Source: Rhodopseudomonas palustris (lineage in GTDB: Bacteria > Pseudomonadota > Alphaproteobacteria > Rhizobiales > Xanthobacteraceae). Taken from it: a DNA stretch of 64,000 nucleotides. Below are positions 1 through 11,277 of the stretch, in pieces. The stretch spans positions 3,410,001-3,474,000 of the forward strand of contig NZ_CP019966.1 in assembly GCF_003031265.1 (NCBI RefSeq), written 5' to 3'. Within the stretch, counting starts at the first letter, position 1. Every line of letters begins with the position of its first letter. The notes beneath the pieces are model-generated. The model did no database searches, had not been told where the DNA came from, and was given only the letters and a program-made list of their open reading frames with translations. The position numbers and the translations under genes were made by a program.

Positions 1-35
1 CCGCCCGGCGCGGCATCGGCAGCCTTGATCATCAC
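1..35 (-). CDS. possible 5' end of a leftward gene, cut by the window edge
   Basis: On the minus strand a GAGGGA Shine-Dalgarno-like run lies just ahead of GTG at 35 and ATG at 32, and the frame stays open to the window edge, reading MIKAADAAPG from the ATG. It would be divergent from radA. Only about ten codons are visible, so no family can be named and the call depends on the ribosome binding site alone. The plus-strand frame ending in TAG at 88-90 is an alternative reading, namely the tail of an upstream gene, but its codon use is not convincing either. Confidence 0.25.
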   Translation of the reverse strand, partial: MMIKAADAAPG

Positions 36-236
36 GCGCAGTCCCTCGCCCCGTCTCTGTTCGCGGCGGATCATCGCGGCCGCGGGTTAGCACCAGGTCA
101 ATGCAACCTGTGAAAGGTGGCTGGCGATCGCCTTCAATCGGTCGCGGCGACTTGCATCTGGAACAAAAAGCGAACATACTCGGCAACTGCCGGGCCGTCG
201 CGTGTCGGGCGCTTTCTTCCCATCCACGTGGACGTC

Positions 237-1694
<1,458 letters not shown>

Positions 1695-1907
1695 AGCGGC
1701 GTGACGTTTCGGGAGCACGCCGCTATACAACGCCCGCGCAAGCTGAACGTATCCGGCCACCAAGCTTTAACCCAGCGGAACATTGCTGTGGCGAGGCGGA
1801 CGGGGGTGGTTTTCTCGCCTTGCGCCGCGTGCCATACCACCGTCACCTGTGCCGACCCCGTGCACGCCGATTCGCCGTTGTGCTGACCGAGCGGACCTGA
1901 CCTGCCG

Positions 1908-2543
1908 ATGCCGATTACCATCCTTGATCTCGTTGTTCTCGCGGTGATGTTGGTGTCGGGGCTGCTCGCGATGGTGCGCGGCTTCATGCGCGAAGTGCTG
2001 TCGATCGCGGCCTGGGGCGCCGCCGCGCTGGTGACGCTGTACGCATTCCAGAAGCTGATGCCGACGGCGCGGACCTATTTCTCGTCCGAGACGGTCGCCG
2101 CCGTGGTGGTGATCGCCGGCGTCTTCCTCGGCACCCTGATCATCGTGTCGATCATCACGGTGCGGATCTCGGACATGATCCTGGATTCGCGCATTGGCGC
2201 GCTCGATCGCACCCTCGGCTTCCTGTTCGGTCTCGCCCGCGGTCTGCTGATCGTGGTGGTGGCGTATCTGTTCTTCAACTGGCTGGTGCCGGACAAGCAG
2301 CGTCCCGAGTGGGTCACCAACGCGAAGTCGCGCACGGTTCTGCAAGGAACCGGTGATTGGCTGATGACGCTCTTGCCGGACGACCCTGAAAATACCATCT
2401 TGAAACGGTTCAAGAAGAACAAGCCGGAAGAAGACCAGCAGCAGACCGAGGATTCGGCTGCTCCCGGTGCCAATGACGGCTATAGCAAACCTGCCCGTGA
2501 CGGCCTGAAAAAGCTGATAGAGGGCAAACCGGCCACGCGCTGA
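1908..2543 (+). CDS. cvpA: CvpA family inner-membrane protein
   Basis: The 211-residue protein starts with hydrophobic segments (ITILDLVVLAVMLVSGLL) and has about four membrane spans in the first two thirds, followed by a charged, Glu/Lys-rich cytoplasmic tail. The glycine/arginine pattern LAMVRGFMREVLSIAAWG is typical of the CvpA (colicin V production) family. In many bacteria cvpA sits directly before purF, as here: the purF start lies 23 bases after the cvpA stop, so they are very probably cotranscribed. The molecular role of CvpA is poorly defined; envelope homeostasis has been proposed for the family. Confidence 0.93.
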   Translation: MPITILDLVVLAVMLVSGLLAMVRGFMREVLSIAAWGAAALVTLYAFQKLMPTARTYFSSETVAAVVVIAGVFLGTLIIVSIITVRISDMILDSRIGALDRTLGFLFGLARGLLIVVVAYLFFNWLVPDKQRPEWVTNAKSRTVLQGTGDWLMTLLPDDPENTILKRFKKNKPEEDQQQTEDSAAPGANDGYSKPARDGLKKLIEGKPATR

Positions 2544-2566
2544 GCGTGTCCCACATGAGAGGCGCG

Positions 2567-4096
2567 ATGGACGCGATGCCCAGCTCTTCCGACGACGCCG
2601 CAACGCCCGCTTCGGACGCTCGCGACCAACACATTCTCGACGATACCGTTTTCGATACTGACGGTGACACGCTGCGCGAAGAGTGCGGCGTGTTCGGCAT
2701 TTTCGGGCACCCCGATGCCGCCGCGATAACCGCGCTCGGCCTGCACGCCCTGCAGCACCGCGGCCAGGAAGCCGCCGGCATCGTGTCGTTCGACAACGGC
2801 CGGTTTCATTCCGAGCGTCGCCTCGGTCTGGTCGGTGACACCTTCTCCCGCGCCGACGTGATCGCGCGGCTGCCGGGCAATTCGGCGATCGGCCACGTCC
2901 GCTATTCGACCACCGGCGAAACCATCCTGCGCAACGTCCAGCCGCTGTTCGCCGAGCTCAACGCCGGCGGCTTCGCGGTCGGCCACAACGGCAACCTCAC
3001 CAACGGTCTCACCTTGCGCCGTGAGCTGATCCGCAGCGGCGCGATCATGCAGTCGACCACCGACACCGAAGTGATCCTGCATCTCGTCGCACACTCCAAG
3101 AAGACCCGCTTCATCGAGCGCTTCATCGAGTCGCTGCGCGCGCTGGAAGGCGCCTATTCGCTGGTGTCGCTGACCAACAAGAAACTGGTCGGCGCCCGCG
3201 ATCCGCTCGGCATCCGTCCGCTGGTGCTCGGCGAACTCGACGGCTGCCCGATCCTGGCGTCGGAGACCTGTGCGCTCGACATCATCGGCGCGCATTACGT
3301 CCGCGACGTCGAGCCCGGCGAAGTGATTGTGTTCGACCGCCACGGCGTTACCAGCCACAAGCCGTTCCCGCCGCAGCCGCCCCGCCCCTGCATCTTCGAG
3401 TACATCTACTTCGCCCGTCCGGACTCCATCGTCGGCGGCCGTTCGGTGTACGACGTTCGCAAGGCGTTCGGCGCCCAGCTGGCACTTGAGAGCCACGTCG
3501 AGTCGGACGTCATCGTTCCGGTGCCGGATTCCGGCGTGCCGGCAGCGATCGGTTATTCGCGGCAATCCGGCGTGCCGTTCGAGCTCGGCATCATCCGTAA
3601 CCACTATGTCGGCCGCACCTTCATTCAGCCGACCCAGAGCGTTCGCGAACTCGGCGTCCGGATGAAGCACTCGGCCAACCGCGCCGCGATCGAAGGCAAG
3701 CGGATCGTGCTGATCGACGACAGCCTCGTCCGCGGCACCACGTCGAAGAAGATCGTGAAGATGATGCGCGATGCCGGCGCCCGCGAGGTGCACTTCCGCA
3801 TCGCCTCACCGCCGATCACCCACCCGGACTATTACGGCATCGACACCCCGGATCGCGCCGGCCTGCTGGCCGCAACGCATTCGCTCGAAGAGATGCGCGA
3901 CCTGATCGGCGCCGACACGCTGGCGTTCCTGTCGGTCGATGGCATCTATCGCGCGATGGGCGAACCGGGCCGCGATCCGGCGTTGCCGAAGTTCACCGAC
4001 CACTGCTTTACCGGTGACTATCCGACCGGCCTCACCGATCTCAATCAGACCGAGTCGGCGCCGCGGCAATTGTCGCTGCTGGCCGAGGCGAGCTGA
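2567..4096 (+). CDS. purF: amidophosphoribosyltransferase
   Basis: PurF catalyses the first committed step of purine synthesis, glutamine plus PRPP to 5-phosphoribosylamine. The N-terminal Ntn-hydrolase domain carries CGVFGI, so Cys40 would become the N-terminal nucleophile after removal of a propeptide that is long for the family. The phosphoribosyltransferase domain has the PRPP loop VLIDDSLVRGTTS near residues 381-393. ATG 2567 is preferred because GAGAGG at 2557-2562 is well spaced from it; GTG 2546 and ATG 2555 are in frame upstream. It directly follows cvpA. Confidence 0.96.
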   Translation: MDAMPSSSDDAATPASDARDQHILDDTVFDTDGDTLREECGVFGIFGHPDAAAITALGLHALQHRGQEAAGIVSFDNGRFHSERRLGLVGDTFSRADVIARLPGNSAIGHVRYSTTGETILRNVQPLFAELNAGGFAVGHNGNLTNGLTLRRELIRSGAIMQSTTDTEVILHLVAHSKKTRFIERFIESLRALEGAYSLVSLTNKKLVGARDPLGIRPLVLGELDGCPILASETCALDIIGAHYVRDVEPGEVIVFDRHGVTSHKPFPPQPPRPCIFEYIYFARPDSIVGGRSVYDVRKAFGAQLALESHVESDVIVPVPDSGVPAAIGYSRQSGVPFELGIIRNHYVGRTFIQPTQSVRELGVRMKHSANRAAIEGKRIVLIDDSLVRGTTSKKIVKMMRDAGAREVHFRIASPPITHPDYYGIDTPDRAGLLAATHSLEEMRDLIGADTLAFLSVDGIYRAMGEPGRDPALPKFTDHCFTGDYPTGLTDLNQTESAPRQLSLLAEAS

Positions 4097-4225
4097 TCAG
4101 GCCGCGGCCTTGACGTCGTCATCGGCCACGCCGGTGACGACGCCCACGATACCTCTTTTAGAGGATGGATACTCGGGTCCGGTCCGCGTATGACAATGCG
4201 CGATATATCTTGAGCCGGACCTGTC

Positions 4226-4969
4226 ATGACCCAACCTCTCGCCTCCCGCATCGCTCTCGTCACCGGCGCCTCGCGCGGCATCGGCTACGCCACCGCCAAG
4301 GCGCTCGCCAAGGCCGGCGCGCATGTCATCGCCGTCGCTCGCACCCAGGGCGGTCTCGAAGAGCTCGACGACGAAGTGCGTAAGGATGGCGGTCATCCGC
4401 TGACGCTGGTCCCGCTCGATCTCACCGACTATCAGGCGATCGGCCGCCTCGGCGGCACGATCTACGAACGCCACGGCAAGCTCGACGTCCTGGTCGGCAA
4501 TGCCGGCATCGGCGGCCCGTCTTCGCCGCTCGGCCATATCGAGTTGAAGCCGTGGCTCGACGTCATCGGCATCAACCTGAATGTGAACTTCCAGCTCGTG
4601 CGCTGCATGGAACCGCTGCTGCGAGCCTCCGATGCCGGCCGTGCCGTGTTCCTGACCTCGCGCGCCGGTGGCAAGGCGCCGGGCTACCGCGGCCCGTATG
4701 CGGCATCGAAGGCCGCCCTGGAAACGCTGGTTCAGGTGTGGGCCAAGGAAGTGGTCAACACCACGCCGATCCGCATCAACCTGTTCGATCCCGGTCCGAC
4801 CCGGACCAAGCTGCGCGCCAGCGTAATGCCGGGCGAAGACCCGGAAACTCTGCCGACGCCGGACCAGGCCGCGGAGCTGTTGCTACCGCTGTGCCTGCCG
4901 TCCTTTACCGAAACCGGCAAGCTGTTCGACGGCCCCTCTCGCACCCTGAAAGACCCCCAGGCCGATTGA
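4226..4969 (+). CDS. short-chain dehydrogenase/reductase (SDR family)
   Basis: The 247-residue protein is a classical SDR oxidoreductase with one Rossmann domain. The cofactor loop TGASRGIG is at 14-21, NAGIGG begins at residue 92, and the catalytic YxxxK is Tyr158/Lys162. The Arg in the TGASRG loop and the adjoining basic residues suggest NADP(H), which is inference. The C-terminal LPTPDQAAELLLPLCLP segment resembles YciK-type SDRs of Gram-negative bacteria. Its substrate cannot be read from the sequence. It stands alone, 129 bases after purF and ahead of an unrelated binding protein. Confidence 0.88.
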   Translation: MTQPLASRIALVTGASRGIGYATAKALAKAGAHVIAVARTQGGLEELDDEVRKDGGHPLTLVPLDLTDYQAIGRLGGTIYERHGKLDVLVGNAGIGGPSSPLGHIELKPWLDVIGINLNVNFQLVRCMEPLLRASDAGRAVFLTSRAGGKAPGYRGPYAASKAALETLVQVWAKEVVNTTPIRINLFDPGPTRTKLRASVMPGEDPETLPTPDQAAELLLPLCLPSFTETGKLFDGPSRTLKDPQAD

Positions 4970-5051
4970 CTTCGGCCCGGCAGCGCGATTGACTGACTAC
5001 AAGCGGGGAAACATCCGCAGTCAATCAGCTATCCATACAAAGGGGGAAGTG

Positions 5052-6278
5052 ATGAGAGGAGTGTTCTCGCACGCCATCGCTGCTGCGTTGGTGAGTGCGG
5101 CGTTGATCCTGCCGGCGTCGGCCCAGTCCGGCGACAAAACCGCCAAGATCGGCGTACTTAACGACATGTCGAGCCTGTACGCCGACATCGGCGGCCCGAA
5201 CTCAGTGGTGGCCGCCAAGATGGCGATCGCTGATTCAGGGCTCGAAGCGAAGGGCTGGAAGATCGAACTGGTCTCCGGCGATCACCAGAACAAACCTGAC
5301 GTCGGCGTCAACCTGGCGCGGCAGTGGATCGATGTCGACAAGGTCGACCTGATCACCGACACGCCGAACTCGGGCGTCGCGCTCGCGATCAGCAATCTGG
5401 TCAAAGAGAAGAACAGCATCCTGATGAACTCGGGCGGCGCCAGCGCCGACCTGACCGGTAAGGCGTGCAACGCCAATACCATCTCGATGACTTACGACAC
5501 CTACATGCTGGCGCACGGCACGGGTCAGGCCCTGACCAAGGCCGGCGGTGATACCTGGTTCTTCCTCACCGCCGACTACGCGTTCGGCGCCGCGCTCGAG
5601 CGCGACACCACTGCGGTCATCAAGGCCAATGGCGGCAAGGTGGTCGGCAGCGTCAAGCATCCGCTGAACACCCCGGACTTCTCGTCGTTCCTGCTGCAGG
5701 CGCAGGCGTCGAAGGCCAAGGTGATCGGCCTCGCCAATGCCGGCGGCGACACTACCAACTCGATCAAGCAGGCCGCAGAGTTCGGCATCACCGCGGGTGG
5801 TCAGAAGCTGGCCGCGCTGCTGCTGTTCATCAACGACGTGCACTCGCTCGGGCTGAAGACGGCGCAAGGCCTGACCTTCACCGAGTCCTACTATTGGGAC
5901 CTCAACGACAACACCCGTGCGTTCGCGGACCGCTTCCAGAAGCAGGCCAAGAACAACGCCAAGCCGTCGATGACTCAGGCCGGCGTGTATGCCGCGGTGC
6001 TGCACTATCTGAAGACGCTGGAAGCGATGGGCGGCAACCCGCATGACGGCGCCAAGGTCGTCGCCAAGATGAAGGAAATCCCGGCGGACGATCTGCCGTT
6101 CGGCAAATCGGTGATCCGCGCCGACGGCCGCCGCATGGTGCCGGCGTTCCTGTTCGAAGTGAAGTCACCGGCCGAATCCAAGGGCCCGTGGGACTACTAC
6201 AAGAAGGTCGCCGACATCTCCGCCGAAGACGCTGCGCGTCCGCTGGCGGACAGCGAGTGCCCGCTGGTCAAGAAGTAA
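5052..6278 (+). CDS. periplasmic substrate-binding protein, Leu/Ile/Val (HAAT) ABC type
   Basis: The 408-residue product has a clear signal peptide (MRGVFSHAIA, a hydrophobic core, and cleavage likely after ASA at about residue 24). The mature part begins DKTAKIGVLNDMSSLYADIGG, the type I periplasmic binding fold of the hydrophobic amino acid transporter family. Members close to this in Rhodopseudomonas have been reported to bind aromatic acids or other organic acids, so the ligand need not be an amino acid. ATG 5052 is chosen because AGGGGGAAG precedes it. No permease or ATPase gene lies nearby, making it an orphan binding protein. The next gene is convergent. Confidence 0.92.
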   Translation: MRGVFSHAIAAALVSAALILPASAQSGDKTAKIGVLNDMSSLYADIGGPNSVVAAKMAIADSGLEAKGWKIELVSGDHQNKPDVGVNLARQWIDVDKVDLITDTPNSGVALAISNLVKEKNSILMNSGGASADLTGKACNANTISMTYDTYMLAHGTGQALTKAGGDTWFFLTADYAFGAALERDTTAVIKANGGKVVGSVKHPLNTPDFSSFLLQAQASKAKVIGLANAGGDTTNSIKQAAEFGITAGGQKLAALLLFINDVHSLGLKTAQGLTFTESYYWDLNDNTRAFADRFQKQAKNNAKPSMTQAGVYAAVLHYLKTLEAMGGNPHDGAKVVAKMKEIPADDLPFGKSVIRADGRRMVPAFLFEVKSPAESKGPWDYYKKVADISAEDAARPLADSECPLVKK

Positions 6279-6298
6279 GCCGACGATCCATCGTCCGT

Positions 6299-7585
6299 TC
6301 AGCTTTCAGGCGCCGCTTGCGGCGCCTGTTTGCTGTCGGGCGCGGGCGATGCGAGGGCCACGATCACCACCGACACCACCAGCAGCGCACCGGCGACCAG
6401 GAACGGCGCGCCTGGCAGATGCAGCGGTGCGCCGCCATCGATGAAATACGCGAAGATCATCGTGAACACGAACGGGCCGATCAGTTCGGCGACGCTCTTG
6501 ACGCTGGTAGTGGCGCCCTGCAACTGGCCCTGCTGCGACGGCGAGACCAGCCGGGTCATCATCCCCGAGGTTGCCGGCCCGGCGATGCCCCATAGCGTCA
6601 TCACCGGAATGCCGATCCAGAACAGCGTCCCACTCGGCGCCAGCGCATAGATCAGAAAGCCGAGCGCGCCGCCGCCATAGCCGATGATCTGCGCATTGCG
6701 CTCGCCGAGCAGCTTCACCGCGGGGCCGACCAGACCGCCTTGCACGATGGTGGTGCAGACGCCGACGAACGCCAACGCCAGCCCGATCGTGGTCTGATCC
6801 CAGCCGTAGCGATAGCCGGTGTAGAGCACGAAGGTTGCCGGTAGCGCGACGTGCGCCACCTCGGCACAGAACTCGACGACGGCGAGCGCAGCCAGCCGCG
6901 CGTTCGAACTCAGCAGCCGCACCGCCCCGATCGGATTGGCGGACTTCCAGCGGAACGGCGAGCGCCGATCGCGCGGCAACGACTCCGGCAGCACGAACAG
7001 CCCGTACAGCGCATTCGCCAGGCTCAGCCCCGCCGCCACCCAGAACGGCAGCCGCGGATCGACGCCACCGAGCAGACCACCGATCGCCGGGCCGAAGGTG
7101 AAGCCGAGCCCGAACGCGGCACCGACCATGCCGAACACCGCCGCACGTTTCTCCGCGGGCGTCACGTCGGCGATGTAGGCGAACGAGGTAGAGATGCTCG
7201 CCGAGGTGATGCCCGAAAGTACCCGGCCAACGAACAACCACCACAGCGACGGCGCCAGCGCCATCAGGATATAATCGAGGCCGAGCCCGACATTCGACAG
7301 CAGGATCACCGGCCGCCGGCCGAAGCGATCCGACAGCCCGCCAAGGATCGGCGAAGCGAACAACTGCATCAGCGCCCAGGCGGTGCCGAACAGACCGTAG
7401 ATCCGCGCCGCATCCGCGGTGTTGTCGTTGGAGAAGCTCTCGATCAGCTTCGGCAGGATCGGCAGGATCATGCCGACGCTGAGCATGTCGAGCGCGATGG
7501 TGATGAAGATGAAGCCGACGGCGGCGCGGCGCGGCCCGGTCATGCCGGGCACCGGCGGCTGCTGCGCTGAGGCTTCCTCGGTCAT
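6299..7585 (-). CDS. MFS transporter, TetA-like drug:H+ antiporter family
   Basis: The 428-residue protein has about twelve hydrophobic spans. The first span is [21 protein letters not shown] and the loop 2-3 motif A is [11 protein letters not shown] at 82-92, both characteristic of the TetA/multidrug branch of the major facilitator superfamily. [24 protein letters not shown] matches the GxxAG-like region of proton antiporters. It probably exports a drug-like or metabolic compound; tetracycline resistance should not be assumed. The start overlaps the der stop by four bases, so it is translationally linked to der. Confidence 0.88.
   Translation of the reverse strand: MTEEASAQQPPVPGMTGPRRAAVGFIFITIALDMLSVGMILPILPKLIESFSNDNTADAARIYGLFGTAWALMQLFASPILGGLSDRFGRRPVILLSNVGLGLDYILMALAPSLWWLFVGRVLSGITSASISTSFAYIADVTPAEKRAAVFGMVGAAFGLGFTFGPAIGGLLGGVDPRLPFWVAAGLSLANALYGLFVLPESLPRDRRSPFRWKSANPIGAVRLLSSNARLAALAVVEFCAEVAHVALPATFVLYTGYRYGWDQTTIGLALAFVGVCTTIVQGGLVGPAVKLLGERNAQIIGYGGGALGFLIYALAPSGTLFWIGIPVMTLWGIAGPATSGMMTRLVSPSQQGQLQGATTSVKSVAELIGPFVFTMIFAYFIDGGAPLHLPGAPFLVAGALLVVSVVIVALASPAPDSKQAPQAAPES
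6307..6328. terminator. bidirectional hairpin between convergent genes
   Basis: A perfect ten-base inverted repeat (CAGGCGCCGC, two T, then its complement) is followed on the plus strand by GTTT. It lies inside the last codons of the leftward MFS gene, 29 bases after the rightward binding-protein stop, and would suit termination of the rightward gene. The T tract is short, so its strength is uncertain. Confidence 0.55.
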
Positions 7586-8961
7586 GACTTGCGTTTACGC
7601 TTGTGCGCGAACGGATTGGCCTTCTCGCGCAGCGTGATCCGCACCGGCGTGCCGGGCAGTTCAAACGCGCCGCGCAGACTGTTCACGAGATAGCGCAAAT
7701 ACGATTCCGGCACCGCATCAGCGCGCGAACAGAACACCACGAAGCTCGGCGGCCGCGCCTTGGTCTGGGTGACGTAGTTCAGCTTCAGGCGGCGGCCCGA
7801 GACCGCCGGCGGCGGGTTCTGCGAAGTCGCCTGCTCGAACCAGCGGTTCAGCGCCGCGGTCGGCACACGCCTGTTCCACACCGCATAGGCATCCTGGATC
7901 GCCTGCATCAGGCGGTCGACGCCCTCGCCCAGCATGCCGGAGGTCGCGACGATCGGCACGCCCTTGATCTGCGGCAGCCAGTGGTCGGCATCGGCGCGAA
8001 GCTGCGCGATCTGGCCGCCCTGGCGCTCGATCAGGTCCCACTTGTTGACGGCGATCACCAGGGCCCTGCCCTCGCGCTCGACGAGGTCGGCGATCCGCAG
8101 GTCCTGCTCCTCGAAGCGGTGCTGCGCATCCATCATCAGCACCACGACTTCGGCAAACCGCACCGCGCGCAGCGCATCCGCAACCGACAGCTTCTCCAGC
8201 TTCTCTTCGATCCGCGAGCGGCGGCGCAGCCCGGCAGTATCGAACACGCGGAAGTCGCGGCCCTTCCATTCAACCTCGACGGCGATCGAGTCGCGGGTGG
8301 TGCCGGCTTCGGGGCTGGTCAGCAGCCGCTCCTCGCCGAGCAGCCGGTTGATGAAGGTCGACTTGCCGGCGTTGGGACGGCCGACGATCGCCACCCGGAT
8401 CGGCCGCGTCGCGATCGCCTCTTCGCTCTGGTCGGCGAGTTCGTCGTCCTCCTCGTCCTCGACCGGCTCCGGCAGCAACGGACGCAGTGCGTCGTAGAGT
8501 TCGCCCAGGCCCTCGCCGTGCTCGGCGGAGATCTGCACCGGGTCGCCGAGGCCGAGCGCGTAGGACTCCATCGCGCCGACCTCGCCGTGCTTGCCTTCGC
8601 TCTTGTTGGCGACCAGCACCACCGGCTTGTTGGCGCGGCGGGCGAAGTCGGCAAAGGCGCGGTCGTTCGGGGTCAGACCGGCGCGGGCGTCGATCACAAA
8701 CAGCAGCGCATCGGCAAGCTCGATCGCGGTCTCGGTCTGCTCCTGCATCCGGGCGGTGAGCGAGCCCTTCGGCCCCTCGTCGAGGCCGGCGGTGTCGATC
8801 AGCGTGAAGCTGAGATCGCCGAGCCGGCCTTCGCCTTCACGGCGGTCACGGGTCACGCCGGGCGCGTCGTCGACCAGCGCCAGCTTTTGGCCGACGAGGC
8901 GATTGAACAGCGTCGATTTGCCGACGTTGGGCCGGCCGATAATTGCGAGGGTGAAAGACAT
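7582..8961 (-). CDS. der: ribosome biogenesis GTPase Der (EngA)
   Basis: Der is the only GTPase family with two tandem G domains and is needed for 50S subunit maturation. Both P-loops are intact: GRPNVGKST at 9-17 and GRPNAGKST from residue 194, each with its own DTAGL G3 motif and NKxD-type G4 motifs (VANKSE, VNKWD). The C-terminal KH-like domain ends in the usual basic tail [13 protein letters not shown]. Length 459 fits the family. Upstream on the same strand are a small lipoprotein and a YfgM-like protein, recalling the yfgM-bamB-der order of gammaproteobacteria. Confidence 0.97.
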   Translation of the reverse strand: MSFTLAIIGRPNVGKSTLFNRLVGQKLALVDDAPGVTRDRREGEGRLGDLSFTLIDTAGLDEGPKGSLTARMQEQTETAIELADALLFVIDARAGLTPNDRAFADFARRANKPVVLVANKSEGKHGEVGAMESYALGLGDPVQISAEHGEGLGELYDALRPLLPEPVEDEEDDELADQSEEAIATRPIRVAIVGRPNAGKSTFINRLLGEERLLTSPEAGTTRDSIAVEVEWKGRDFRVFDTAGLRRRSRIEEKLEKLSVADALRAVRFAEVVVLMMDAQHRFEEQDLRIADLVEREGRALVIAVNKWDLIERQGGQIAQLRADADHWLPQIKGVPIVATSGMLGEGVDRLMQAIQDAYAVWNRRVPTAALNRWFEQATSQNPPPAVSGRRLKLNYVTQTKARPPSFVVFCSRADAVPESYLRYLVNSLRGAFELPGTPVRITLREKANPFAHKRKRKS

Positions 8962-9033
8962 GGCTGATCCGTCGCCGAGAAGCGGCGGCCTGTCAATGTC
9001 GCTCGGGTCAGACCTTCGAGGCCGGAGCCTGAA

Positions 9034-9585
9034 TTAGCGCTGGAAGCTGCCGCTCGGCAGCGGCGCCGGGAAGGAAGGAGCTGTTCCGGAGGATTGCGAC
9101 TGCGCCGGCGCCGGCGCGGAGGACTGATCGTCGGCCGGCGGGGTGGTGACGCGGCGACGCGACTGCTTGGCCGGCTTCGGCGCCGGCGGCACGGCGGCGG
9201 CGCCGCCCTCTTCCTCGGCGGCCGGTTCGGCGGCGGCCTCAGCGGCCGGCGCGGCCGGGCGGCGCGCCGAGGAATTGTGCCGGCTCTTGGAACGAGCGGT
9301 GGACTTCGGCTTCTCTTCAACCGGCGCTGGCGCGGCCTCGGCGGCGGCCTGCTGGCGCTGCTGCTGCTCGACCTCGTCTTTGTACAGGCTCTTCGGCACG
9401 CCCTGCTCGAGGCCCGGCACGCCTTCCGGAAACACCGGCTTCCGATCGCCGGCGAGCTTCTTCTTCTGATCCAGGAAGTCGAACATGTCGGTCGGATCGA
9501 AGCTGCTCATGCTGCCACAGCCGGCCAGAGCGCTGGACAGCGCGACCAGCACGGCGAGTGGAATCAGGCGGTGCGACAGGCGCAT
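9034..9585 (-). CDS. small outer-membrane-type lipoprotein in the bamB position
   Basis: The 183-residue protein has a lipoprotein signal peptide with lipobox LAGC, so Cys23 would be lipidated. A short conserved-looking part follows (FDPTDMFDFLDQKKK and PVFPEGVPGLEQGVPK), then a long Ala/Pro/Glu-rich low-complexity tail that probably lies in the periplasm. I recognise similar proteins only from Bradyrhizobium and Rhodopseudomonas, without known function. It occupies the place between a YfgM-like gene and der where other proteobacteria carry bamB, yet it has no beta-propeller repeats. The leftward order and short spacings suggest cotranscription. Confidence 0.85.
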   Translation of the reverse strand: MRLSHRLIPLAVLVALSSALAGCGSMSSFDPTDMFDFLDQKKKLAGDRKPVFPEGVPGLEQGVPKSLYKDEVEQQQRQQAAAEAAPAPVEEKPKSTARSKSRHNSSARRPAAPAAEAAAEPAAEEEGGAAAVPPAPKPAKQSRRRVTTPPADDQSSAPAPAQSQSSGTAPSFPAPLPSGSFQR

Positions 9586-9630
9586 GGATTATCTCTCACA
9601 ATCTTTGGTGTCGCGGTCGCTCGAACGACG

Positions 9631-10287
9631 TCAGCTCTTGGTCGCGGTGGGCGGCAGCAGCGCCTGCAGCACATCGGACCGGCTGCGCAGGCTGCCGGGG
9701 GTTTCGGCGTCGGTGGTGATCTTGTCGATCCACTGCCGGGTCGCCGCCACGTTGTTGGCCCGCCACGCCGCCAGCGCCAGCAGTTCGCGCGCGGTATGAC
9801 GGAAGGCTCCGTTGCCGGACGCCACCGGCTCGAGGCGCTGCACCAGATCGTTGTAGCTCGCGGTCTCCAGCACCAGGTTGGCGGCGCGGATGCTGGCGAG
9901 TTCACGGAACGGTGCCGCGAGGCTGCGATCGGCTGCGATCTCGTCGTAGCGCTTCACCGCGGCTTGCGGATCTCGCGCGCCGATCTCGGCCGCGGCCCGC
10001 AGCCGCGCCAGCGTGCGATAGCCGGCAGGCGCCGACGCCGCGATCTTGTCGAACGCAGCCTCCGCCTCGGTGTGCTTGTTCTGCTCGGCAAGGTCCGCAG
10101 CGGCGACGAACGCCGCGCCGGCTTCAGCCGCCTTCTTGGCCTCGTAATATTCATAGCCGCGCCAGGCGCCGACCCCGACCACGATCAGGAGCGCCCCGCC
10201 GACGATAACGATCGAGTACTTGTCCCACAGCCTCTTGAGCCGCTCGCGACGCAGCTCCTCGTCGACTTCGTTAAATAATTCAGACAC
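9631..10287 (-). CDS. YfgM-like membrane-anchored tetratricopeptide protein
   Basis: The product of 218 residues starts VSELFNEVDEELRRERLKRLW, has one transmembrane segment (about residues 25-44, IVIVGGALLIVVGVGAW), and then a periplasmic helical region with TPR-like repeats rich in Ala and Arg. This is the layout of YfgM, an ancillary factor of the SecYEG/PpiD periplasmic chaperone network. GTG 10287 is chosen because the family begins MS(D/E)LFNEVDEE; the frame remains open ten codons upstream. The downstream neighbours are the lipoprotein and der. Confidence 0.8.
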   Translation of the reverse strand: MSELFNEVDEELRRERLKRLWDKYSIVIVGGALLIVVGVGAWRGYEYYEAKKAAEAGAAFVAAADLAEQNKHTEAEAAFDKIAASAPAGYRTLARLRAAAEIGARDPQAAVKRYDEIAADRSLAAPFRELASIRAANLVLETASYNDLVQRLEPVASGNGAFRHTARELLALAAWRANNVAATRQWIDKITTDAETPGSLRSRSDVLQALLPPTATKS

Positions 10288-10450
10288 TTGGAGATTCTTC
10301 CTGTCCCGACAGCGCAACAGCCCAACAGGGCCGCCGCTAGCCCATCCCTCGCCGCCGCGCGGGCGATACCCTAGCGTTATGGCGCTGGCAAGGCAAAGCG
10401 AGCCGGATCAAGGGGATACCTCGACCGGCGCGCACGCCCTGGCGATCGCC

Positions 10451-11275
10451 TCACGCCTTCGACTTCATCCCATAAACATGCTCAGGCCCGGGGAACGCCC
10501 GCGAACGGACCTCCTCGGCATAGCCCTTGATCGCCGCCTCGATGCCGGGGCCGAGGTCGCCATAGCGCTTGACGAATTTCGGCGGCTTCGGCGACAGGCC
10601 GAGCATGTCTTCGAGCACCAAGACCTGACCATCGCAGGCGGCGCTGGCGCCGATGCCGATGGTCGGGATCGAAATCATCTCGGTGATCTTGCGACCGAGC
10701 GGCTCGGCGACAGCTTCCACCACCACCGAGAACGCGCCGGCCTCGGCGACCGCCTTTGCGTCGGCCTCGATCGGCGCCCAGCTGCCCTCCTCGCGGCCCT
10801 GTGCGCGGAACGAGCCCAGCGTGTTGATCGACTGCGGCGTCAGACCAATGTGGCCCATCACCGGAATGCCGCGCTCGGTGAGGAACCTGATCGTCTCCGC
10901 CATCCGCACGCCGCCTTCGAGCTTCACGGCGCCGCAGTGCGTCTCCTTGAGAATCCGCGCAGCAGAGTGGAAGGCCTGCTCCTTCGACGCTTCATACGAA
11001 CCGAACGGCATGTCGACCACGACCAGCGCGTGCTGCGAACCGCGCATCACCGCATGGCCCTGCAGGATCATCATCTCGAGCGTCACCGGAACGGTGGTCT
11101 CGAAGCCGTGCATCACGTTGCCGAGCGAGTCCCCGACCAGAATGGCGTCGCAGTAACGATCGACCAGCGAGGCGGTGTGTGCGTGATACGAGGTCAGCAT
11201 CACGATCGGATCACCGCCCTTGCGCGCGCGGATGTCGGGAGCGGTCTTCCGCCGGATCGTCGATTGAACAGACAT
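10451..11275 (-). CDS. panB: 3-methyl-2-oxobutanoate hydroxymethyltransferase
   Basis: PanB makes ketopantoate from alpha-ketoisovalerate and methylene-tetrahydrofolate in pantothenate synthesis. The 274-residue protein shows the expected (beta/alpha)8 signature pieces: [16 protein letters not shown] near the N terminus, [23 protein letters not shown], and [31 protein letters not shown] near residues 200-220 matches the catalytic Glu/Asp region. The start codon is just two bases beyond the stop of the upstream NnrU gene, indicating a two-gene operon. No panC is nearby. Confidence 0.96.
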   Translation of the reverse strand: MSVQSTIRRKTAPDIRARKGGDPIVMLTSYHAHTASLVDRYCDAILVGDSLGNVMHGFETTVPVTLEMMILQGHAVMRGSQHALVVVDMPFGSYEASKEQAFHSAARILKETHCGAVKLEGGVRMAETIRFLTERGIPVMGHIGLTPQSINTLGSFRAQGREEGSWAPIEADAKAVAEAGAFSVVVEAVAEPLGRKITEMISIPTIGIGASAACDGQVLVLEDMLGLSPKPPKFVKRYGDLGPGIEAAIKGYAEEVRSRAFPGPEHVYGMKSKA

Positions 11276-11277
11276 GC

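Noticed and set aside
6851..7570. Plus-strand frames of 239 residues opposite the MFS gene
   Set aside because: Gln/Arg/His-rich antisense translation without motif or ribosome site; the minus-strand MFS gene explains the region.
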